Origin: Rhodospirillales bacterium
GTDB taxonomy: Bacteria; Pseudomonadota; Alphaproteobacteria; Geminicoccales; Geminicoccaceae
Length of the DNA stretch: 6,710 nucleotides
Direction: 5' to 3'
Assembly (NCBI GenBank): GCA_007131045.1
Contig: SLRI01000559.1
Coordinates: forward strand, 1 to 6,710
Position numbers and translations under genes: made by a program. The notes under the pieces were generated by a model, which was not told where the DNA came from, searched no databases, and saw nothing but the letters and a program-made list of their open reading frames with translations. Positions 1 to 6,710 of the stretch are shown piece by piece. Position 1 is the stretch's first letter, and the number at the start of each line of letters is the position of its first letter.

Positions 1-522
1 ATCGACGGCACTTCGGTGACCGATCCCGACAGCGACGGCCGCGACGTCATCAGCGGCCGCGGTGGCGACGATCGGATCGACGGGCGCAGCGGTGACGACT
101 TCATCGACGGTGGCGACGGCAAGGACACCATCATCGTCGGAGGCCCCGGTGACAACATCCTCTCCGGCGGGCCGCAGCCGGACCAGATCAACCTGAGCAC
201 CGGCCCGGGCGTCGATCTCGTGCGCATCACCGGTCTTTCGGACGGCAAGGACACCATTCGCAACTTCAACGCGACCGAAGGCGATCGGCTCGATCTCAGC
301 CTGCTGTTCCGCGACAGCGATATCGACCCCGGCAATCTCGATCAGTTCCTGCAGACCACGCAGCACGGCAAGGACTTCCTCGTCCAGGTCGATCTCGACG
401 GCCCCGGCACCAACCATCGCTTCGTCGACATCGCCCGGCTGGTCGATCCGACCGGTGTGACCGCTGCGACCGACCCGTCGACCTTCGTCATCACCTCGGA
501 CAACGACGCGCAGGTCGCCTGA
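1..522 (+). CDS. C-terminal part of a secreted RTX-type calcium-binding protein (5' end outside window)
   Basis: The frame is open from the first base, so this is the last 173 codons of a longer gene; the GTG at 16 is only an internal valine codon. In window numbering, residues 10-64 form glycine/aspartate-rich nonapeptide repeats such as GRGGDDRID, GRSGDDFID and GGDGKDTII, the RTX pattern that folds into a calcium-filled beta-roll outside the cell. Residues from about 69 onward (DLVRITGL, then DTIRNFNATEGDRLDLSLLF, then FLVQVDLDGPG) resemble the C-terminal target domain of type I secretion substrates (the VCA0849-like class), which exports the protein through an ABC transporter, membrane-fusion protein and TolC channel. 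There are no cysteines, as is usual for such proteins. The function of the missing N-terminal part (protease, lipase, adhesin or other) cannot be told. A terminator follows 40 bases after the stop, so it is transcribed separately from the mdh operon. Confidence 0.85.
   Translation: MDGTSVTDPDSDGRDVISGRGGDDRIDGRSGDDFIDGGDGKDTIIVGGPGDNILSGGPQPDQINLSTGPGVDLVRITGLSDGKDTIRNFNATEGDRLDLSLLFRDSDIDPGNLDQFLQTTQHGKDFLVQVDLDGPGTNHRFVDIARLVDPTGVTAATDPSTFVITSDNDAQVA
28..192 (+). repeat. RTX nonapeptide repeat block within the secreted protein
   Basis: About six consecutive nine-residue units with the pattern GGxGxDxhx (h hydrophobic) are encoded here. The three central units (nt 55-135) are the cleanest: each has G or S before G-D/K-D and an isoleucine-rich end. 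The flanking units are degenerate, for example one with PQPDQIN in place of the usual glycine-aspartate core. In the RTX family these aspartates and glycines bind calcium in turns of a parallel beta-roll, and folding is triggered by the higher calcium outside the cell. More units may lie upstream of the window. Confidence 0.85.
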
Positions 523-561
523 ACGTCTCGTCCGCCACGGACCTCGGTCCGCGCGAAGTCG

Positions 562-600
562 AACCGGCATCCGCCACCCGCGGGTGCCGGTTTTTCTTTT
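562..600 (+). terminator. Intrinsic terminator after the RTX gene
   Basis: Arm 562-574 pairs with arm 580-592 over 13 positions: AACCGGCA, then a T opposite G wobble, then CCGC, closed by a five-base CACCC loop. The 3' arm runs straight into a T-rich tract (TTTCTTTT at 593-600). The strong GC stem plus U tract is the classical rho-independent form. No T tract lies on the other side, so it should work only for rightward transcription. It separates the RTX gene from the mdh operon. A weaker five-pair hairpin with a CTCG loop lies just before it at 538-551 and has no T tract. Confidence 0.9.
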
Positions 601-616
601 CAGGACCCGCTCCCCC

Positions 617-680
617 TGCGACATCGGGGTCGGCTTGATGGCCGGCGACTCAACCGGTACACAGTGATGCGACATCGCGG
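617..680 (+). repeat. Paired 13-base direct repeat upstream of mdh
   Basis: TGCGACATCGGGG at 617-629 and TGCGACATCGCGG at 668-680 match at 12 of 13 positions, with starts 51 bases apart (close to five helical turns). The second copy has a small dyad, GCGA-CA-TCGC. One copy lies just before the possible -35 element and the other just after the possible -10, in the only sizeable non-coding stretch before the operon. That arrangement would suit an operator pair for a transcription factor, but the regulator is not identifiable and chance or duplication cannot be excluded. Confidence 0.4.
635..663 (+). promoter_or_regulatory. Possible sigma70-type promoter for the mdh-suc operon
   Basis: TTGATG at 635-640 and TACACA at 658-663 are separated by exactly 17 bases. 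The -35 is close to TTGACA, while the -10 agrees with TATAAT only at the first, second and fourth positions. This pair lies after the upstream terminator and about 50 bases before the mdh start codon, where a promoter is needed. GC-rich alphaproteobacterial promoters are often weakly conserved, so the exact placement is tentative. Confidence 0.35.
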
Positions 681-692
681 CAAGCAGCGGGC

Positions 693-702
693 AGAGGGGG
701 AG
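693..702 (+). promoter_or_regulatory. Ribosome binding site of mdh
   Basis: The purine run AGAGGGGGAG ends 11 bases before the ATG at 714, slightly farther than ideal but the only Shine-Dalgarno-like stretch nearby. No other in-frame start codon lies between it and the conserved MARHKIALVGAG N terminus, so it supports this start. Confidence 0.6.
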
Positions 703-713
703 TTCTCGACGTC

Positions 714-1658
714 ATGGCACGCCACAAGATCGCACTCGTGGGAGCCGGCCAGATCGGCGGCACCTTGGCCCTCCTGGCCGGCCTGAAGCAGCTCGGTGAC
801 ATCGTGCTCTTCGACGTCGCCGAGGGGATGCCCGCCGGCAAGGCGCTCGATCTCGCCCAGGCCGGACCGGTCGAAGGGTTCGATGCGAAGCTCGAGGGCA
901 GCAACGACTACGCCGCGATCGCGGGTGCCGACGTGGTCATCGTCACCGCCGGCATTCCCCGAAAGCCCGGGATGAGCCGCGACGACCTGATCGCCACCAA
1001 TGCCGGCATCGTCAAAACGGTGGGCGAGGCGATCAAGCAGCACTGCCCCGACGCCTTCGTCATCGTCATCACCAACCCGCTCGATGCCATGGTCTGGGCG
1101 ATGCAGAAGGTCTCGGGCCTGCCGCCGGAGAAGGTCGTCGGCATGGCCGGTGTCCTCGACAGTGCCCGTTTTCGCCATTTTCTCGCTGACGAGTTCAAGG
1201 TGTCGGTCGAGGACGTCACCGCCTTCGTGCTCGGCGGTCACGGCGACACCATGGTGCCCTCGGTGCGCTACTCCACGGTCGCCGGCATCCCCTTGCCCGA
1301 CCTGGTCGACATGGGCTGGACGACGCAGGAGCGGCTGGAGGCCATCGTCCAGCGCACCCGCGACGGCGGGGCCGAGATCGTCGGTCTCCTCAAGACCGGC
1401 TCGGCTTTCTACGCGCCCGCCTCCTCGGCGATCGCCATGGCCGAGAGCTACCTGCTCGACAAGAAGCGAGTGCTGCCGTGTGCTGCGCATCTCACCGGGC
1501 AGTACGGGGTGAGCGATCTTTATGTCGGCGTGCCGGTGGTGATCGGGGCCGGCGGTGTCGAGCGGATCGTCGAGGTCAAGCTCGAGCCGGACGAGCAGGC
1601 GAATTTCGACAAGTCGGTGGCCGCGGTCAAGGAACTCTGTGCGGCGGTCCAGCTCTAG
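714..1658 (+). CDS. mdh: Malate dehydrogenase (NAD-dependent, lactate-dehydrogenase-like type)
   Basis: Catalyses the reversible oxidation of (S)-malate to oxaloacetate with NAD+ in the cytoplasm (EC 1.1.1.37), the last step of the citric acid cycle. The 314-residue protein has the usual length of the LDH-like MDH group found in alphaproteobacteria. An N-terminal Rossmann fold shows GAGQIG at residues 10-15 and Asp34 at the end of the second strand, which favours NAD over NADP. Arg83 in IPRKPGMSRDD is the residue that selects malate (lactate dehydrogenases have Gln there); Arg89, Asn121 in TNPLD and Arg152 in DSAR fit substrate binding, and Asp149 with His176 in GGHGD form the proton relay. 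The start is the ATG just upstream of the dinucleotide motif, behind a purine-rich ribosome binding site. It is the first gene of the operon, with sucC starting 21 bases after its stop. Nothing is missing or odd. Confidence 0.97.
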   Translation: MARHKIALVGAGQIGGTLALLAGLKQLGDIVLFDVAEGMPAGKALDLAQAGPVEGFDAKLEGSNDYAAIAGADVVIVTAGIPRKPGMSRDDLIATNAGIVKTVGEAIKQHCPDAFVIVITNPLDAMVWAMQKVSGLPPEKVVGMAGVLDSARFRHFLADEFKVSVEDVTAFVLGGHGDTMVPSVRYSTVAGIPLPDLVDMGWTTQERLEAIVQRTRDGGAEIVGLLKTGSAFYAPASSAIAMAESYLLDKKRVLPCAAHLTGQYGVSDLYVGVPVVIGAGGVERIVEVKLEPDEQANFDKSVAAVKELCAAVQL

Positions 1659-1679
1659 GCCCGGGAAGGATCCGAGCGA

Positions 1680-3727
<2,048 letters not shown>

Positions 3728-3732
3728 AGCTG

Positions 3733-3756
3733 GGCCGGGCCCCGTCGGGCTCGGCC
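3733..3756 (+). other. GC-rich hairpin in the sucD-sucA gap
   Basis: Bases 3733-3742 pair with 3747-3756 over ten positions (one G-T wobble) around a CGTC loop, starting five bases after the sucD stop codon. A purine-rich stretch, not a T tract, follows, so it is not a standard intrinsic terminator. It could pause or attenuate transcription, protect the 3' end of an mdh-sucCD message, or mark a processing site before sucA. CCCGTC at 3741-3746 can also pair with GACGGG at 3761-3766, an alternative fold that excludes the first. Function is inferred only. Confidence 0.45.
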
Positions 3757-3802
3757 GAAAGACGGGCGCTCAGGGGCCACGATTTCTTCCCCGGGCGTCT
3801 AG

Positions 3803-3809
3803 AGGGAGG
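3803..3809 (+). promoter_or_regulatory. sucA: Ribosome binding site that decides the sucA start
   Basis: AGGGAGG is a strong Shine-Dalgarno match 12 bases before the ATG at 3822. The in-frame GTG at 3810 directly abuts this site, leaving no room for initiation, so the ATG start (MATRKELEQTSF) is preferred and the protein is four residues shorter than the longest open frame. Confidence 0.7.
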
Positions 3810-3821
3810 GTGCGACAAGCG

Positions 3822-6677
3822 ATGGCGACGCGAAAAGAGCTGGAGCAGACGAGCTTTCTCTACGGCGGCAATTCGAGCTTCATCGAGGAGCTCTATGCCG
3901 GCTACTTGGCCGATCCCGCGAGCGTCGAGCCCAGCTGGCGCAGCTATTTCGACGGGCTGGATGCCGAGGACCGCGCCCTCTTCAATCGCGCCCGGGCGGC
4001 GCTGCAGCCACGGTCCGGTGGCTATGCCGAGCCCGCCAATCTCAACGTGCCGCTGGTCTCGGGCCAGCTCGACGACGAGGCGACGAAGGCGCTTATCCGC
4101 GATCACCTGCGCCTGATCATGATGATCAGGGCCTATCGCGTGCGCGGCCATCTGATCGCCAAGCTCGATCCGCTCGAGTTGAGCGACAAGAAGCACCACC
4201 CGGAGCTCGACTACCACACCTACGGCTTCACCGACGCCGATCTGGACCGCCAGTTCTACCTCGATTTCGTTCTCGGCCTGGAGACGGCGACGCTCAGAGA
4301 GGTGATGCGGGTCCTGCAGAACACCTACAGCTCGACCGTCGGCATCGAGTTCCTGCACATCCAGGACCCGGACCAGAAGAGCTGGCTGCAGCAGCGGATC
4401 GAGAGCGCGGCCGGGCTGTTCGACACCGATCCCGAGGAGAAGCGGGCGATCCTCGAGCATCTGACTGAGACCGAGGGTTTCGAGCAGTTCCTCCACGTCA
4501 AGTTCCCGGGCACCAAGCGCTTCGGCCTGGATGGCGGCGAGAGTGCCATTGCCTCGATGGAGACGATGATCCGCCGCAGCGCCGAGCTCGGGGTCGACGA
4601 GATCGTCATCGGCATGCCGCATCGGGGCAGGCTCAACGTCTTGGCCAACGTCATGGGCAAGCCCTATGCCGCGATCTTCAGCGAGTTCCAGGGCGGCGCC
4701 GGCGGCCACGACGTCTTGGGCTCGGGCGACGTCAAGTACCATCTCGGCACCTCGACCGACCGGGTGCTCCCCGACGGCCGCGAGGTCCATCTGTCGCTCA
4801 CCGCCAATCCCTCGCATCTCGAGGCGGTCAACCCGGTGGTCATGGGCAAGGTCCGGGCCAAGCAGCGGCAGAAGGGCGATGTCGAGCGCAACCGTGTGAT
4901 GGGCATTCTCTTGCACGGCGATGCCGCCTTCGCCGGCCAGGGCGTGGTGCACGAGTGCCTCGAGATGTCCGAGCTCAAGGGCTACCGGGTCGGCGGCACG
5001 CTGCACCTGATCGTCAACAACCAGATCGGCTTCACCACCTCGCCGGCCTATGCCCGGACCTCGCCCTACCCCTCGGACGTGGCCCGCTCCGTTCAGGCGC
5101 CGATCTTCCACGTCAACGGCGACGACCCGGTGGCGGTGACCCATGTTTCCCGGCTGGCCGCCGAGTTCCGCCAGAAGTTCAAGAAGGACGTGGTGATCGA
5201 CATGTGGTGCTACCGGCGCCACGGTCACAACGAGGGTGACGAGCCGGGCTTCACCCAGCCCTTGATGTACAAGACCATTGCCCAGCACCCGACCGTGCGG
5301 CAGGTCTACGTCAAGCGGCTGGAGAGGGAGAAGGTGATCGAGCAAGGCTACGGCCAGCAATTGCTCGACGATTTCAACAAGCAGCTCGAGCAGGCGCACG
5401 AGGCGGCCCGCAGCTACAAGCGCAACAAGGTCGACTGGCTCGAGGGCGCCTGGGCGGGGCTGAAGGCGTCGCCGTCGGAATACCAGCGCGGCGCCACCTC
5501 GGTTTCGCTCGAGGTCCTGCGCGAGATCGGGCTGAAGATGACCGATCTGCCCAAGGAGCTGAACGTCCATCCGCGGCTCAAGCGGGTGATCGGTCAGCGC
5601 CGCAAGGCGATCGAGAACGGCGAGGGTATCGACTGGGCAACGGCCGAGCATCTGGCCTTCGGCACGCTGGTGGTCGAGGGCTATCCCGTCCGTCTCTCCG
5701 GCCAGGATTGCGGCCGCGGCACCTTCTCGCAGCGCCATGCGGCGATCTACGACCAGACGACCGAGGAGAAGTACCATCCGTTGATGCATCTCCGCGACGA
5801 TCAGGCGAGCTTCGAGGTGATCGACAGCTTCCTCTCGGAGGAAGGCGTCCTGGGCTTCGAGTACGGCCACAGCCTGGCCGACCCCAGCTGCCTGACCTTG
5901 TGGGAGGCGCAGTTCGGCGATTTCGCCAACGGTGCCCAGGTCTATTTCGACCAGTTCATCTCCTCGGGCGAGGCCAAGTGGCTGCGCTTCTCGGGCCTGG
6001 TCTGCCTGTTGCCGCACGGCTCGGAGGGCCAGGGCCCGGAGCACAGCTCGGCGCGGCCCGAGCGCTTCCTGCAGCTGTTCGCCGAGGACAACATCCAGGT
6101 CTGCAACGCCACCACGCCGGCCAACTATTTCCACATGCTGCGCCGGCAGCTGCACCGCGACTTCAGGAAGCCGTTGATCGTGATGACGCCCAAGTCGCTG
6201 TTGCGGCACAAGCGCTGCGTCTCCGCGCTCGACGAGTTCAGCAACGGCACGAGCTTCCATCGGGTGATGTGGGACACCCCCCCGGGCAAGGCGGACAAGA
6301 AGATCGAGCGGGTCGTGATGTGCTCGGGCAAGATCTACTACGATTTGGCCGCGGCGCGCGAGGAGCGTGGTCTCGACGGCAAGGTGGCGCTGATCCGGCT
6401 CGAGCAGGTGGCCCCCTTCCCCGAGGACGCGCTCGCCGAGGAGCTGGCCCGTTATCCGAAGGACGCCAAGTTCGTCTGGTGCCAGGAGGAGCCGCGCAAT
6501 CAGGGCTCGTGGTTCTTCGCAGCACCCCGGATCGAGAACCTGATGGAGGAGCGGGGTGTCGGCCAGCGGCGGCTCGCCTATGCCGGGCGCAAGCCGGCCG
6601 CCGCTCCCGCCACCGGGTTCCACGCCCAGCACGAGCGTGAGCAGCGGGCATTGATCGACGAGGCTCTGGCCGGTTGA
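3822..6677 (+). CDS. sucA: 2-oxoglutarate dehydrogenase E1 component
   Basis: Thiamine diphosphate enzyme (EC 1.2.4.2) that decarboxylates 2-oxoglutarate and passes the succinyl group to the lipoyl arm of the E2 subunit (SucB) in the large 2-oxoglutarate dehydrogenase complex. The 951 residues fit the family (E. coli 933). The N terminus has the E2-binding helix region (SFLYGGNSSFIEELYAGYL, then PSWRSYF). Then come GMPHRGRLN at 264-272 with catalytic His267, TANPSHLEAVNP, and the cofactor motif from Gly366-Asp367 (HGDAAFAGQG) to Asn399-Asn400 (NNQIGF). The transketolase-like pyrimidine domain shows SGQDCGRGTFSQRH at 626-639, Glu680 in FEYGHS, the likely cofactor-activating glutamate, and LPHGSEGQGPEHSSAR around His732. 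The C-terminal domain has WCQEEPRNQGSW. It follows sucD by 94 bases and may be co-transcribed or separately tuned. The E2 gene sucB is expected just beyond the window. No disruption is seen. Confidence 0.98.
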   Translation: MATRKELEQTSFLYGGNSSFIEELYAGYLADPASVEPSWRSYFDGLDAEDRALFNRARAALQPRSGGYAEPANLNVPLVSGQLDDEATKALIRDHLRLIMMIRAYRVRGHLIAKLDPLELSDKKHHPELDYHTYGFTDADLDRQFYLDFVLGLETATLREVMRVLQNTYSSTVGIEFLHIQDPDQKSWLQQRIESAAGLFDTDPEEKRAILEHLTETEGFEQFLHVKFPGTKRFGLDGGESAIASMETMIRRSAELGVDEIVIGMPHRGRLNVLANVMGKPYAAIFSEFQGGAGGHDVLGSGDVKYHLGTSTDRVLPDGREVHLSLTANPSHLEAVNPVVMGKVRAKQRQKGDVERNRVMGILLHGDAAFAGQGVVHECLEMSELKGYRVGGTLHLIVNNQIGFTTSPAYARTSPYPSDVARSVQAPIFHVNGDDPVAVTHVSRLAAEFRQKFKKDVVIDMWCYRRHGHNEGDEPGFTQPLMYKTIAQHPTVRQVYVKRLEREKVIEQGYGQQLLDDFNKQLEQAHEAARSYKRNKVDWLEGAWAGLKASPSEYQRGATSVSLEVLREIGLKMTDLPKELNVHPRLKRVIGQRRKAIENGEGIDWATAEHLAFGTLVVEGYPVRLSGQDCGRGTFSQRHAAIYDQTTEEKYHPLMHLRDDQASFEVIDSFLSEEGVLGFEYGHSLADPSCLTLWEAQFGDFANGAQVYFDQFISSGEAKWLRFSGLVCLLPHGSEGQGPEHSSARPERFLQLFAEDNIQVCNATTPANYFHMLRRQLHRDFRKPLIVMTPKSLLRHKRCVSALDEFSNGTSFHRVMWDTPPGKADKKIERVVMCSGKIYYDLAAAREERGLDGKVALIRLEQVAPFPEDALAEELARYPKDAKFVWCQEEPRNQGSWFFAAPRIENLMEERGVGQRRLAYAGRKPAAAPATGFHAQHEREQRALIDEALAG

Positions 6678-6710
6678 TGCTCGGCCGGTTGATCCTGGGG
6701 CCGGTTGATC
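6668..6710 (+). repeat. Short tandem repeat over the sucA stop codon and following spacer
   Basis: GGCCGGTTGAT occurs at 6668-6678, 6683-6693 and 6699-6709, with periods of 15 and 16 bases. The first copy encodes the last residues Ala-Gly and the TGA stop of sucA; the second keeps the same frame and gives a second in-frame TGA 15 bases on; the third is shifted by one base. It looks like a local duplication of the gene end, and the array may continue past the window edge. No start codon or ribosome binding site for the next gene is visible yet. Confidence 0.75.

Noticed and set aside
538..551. Small hairpin CGGAC-CTCG-GTCCG as a second terminator
   Set aside because: Only five pairs and no T tract; the adjoining 562-600 structure already explains termination.
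650..657. TCAACCGG before mdh as the reverse complement of the CCGGTTGA unit repeated after sucA
   Set aside because: An eight-base match between two GC-rich regions 6 kb apart is compatible with chance, and there is no longer similarity around it.
3810..3821. GTG at 3810 as the sucA start
   Set aside because: It abuts the AGGGAGG ribosome binding site, which fits only the ATG at 3822.
5708..6640. A 310-codon plus-strand open frame inside sucA
   Set aside because: It overlaps the conserved C-terminal half of sucA in another frame, and its translation is Arg/Gly/Ala-rich without domain features.

Overview
The window looks like a stretch of chromosome from a GC-rich alphaproteobacterium, possibly Rhodospirillales or a neighbouring order. 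The base composition, the lactate-dehydrogenase-like malate dehydrogenase, the gene order mdh-sucC-sucD-sucA and the protein sequences all fit that. No RNA gene, CRISPR array, insertion sequence, transposase or phage gene is visible.

Layout. Positions 1-522 hold the 3' end of a gene for a secreted RTX-type (calcium-binding nonapeptide repeat) protein whose start lies upstream of the window. A strong intrinsic terminator at 562-600 closes it. About 110 bases follow that probably carry the promoter of the next operon, including a possible sigma70-type promoter and a near-identical 13-base direct repeat on either side of it. Then come four complete, same-strand genes: mdh (714-1658), sucC (1680-2849), sucD (2849-3727, sharing one base with sucC) and sucA (3822-6677). 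A 94-base gap with a GC-rich hairpin separates sucD from sucA. After the sucA stop codon the last 33 bases contain further copies of a short GGCCGGTTGAT unit that begins inside the sucA stop region.

The four genes encode consecutive or adjacent steps of the citric acid cycle: SucA (E1 of 2-oxoglutarate dehydrogenase) feeds succinyl-CoA, via the E2 subunit expected just downstream, to succinyl-CoA synthetase (SucCD), and Mdh produces oxaloacetate. All key catalytic residues that could be checked are present, so this is an ordinary, intact core-metabolism operon. I see no sign of an undescribed system. The points worth a second look are small non-coding signals: the paired repeat upstream of mdh, the sucD-sucA hairpin and the tandem repeat over the end of sucA.
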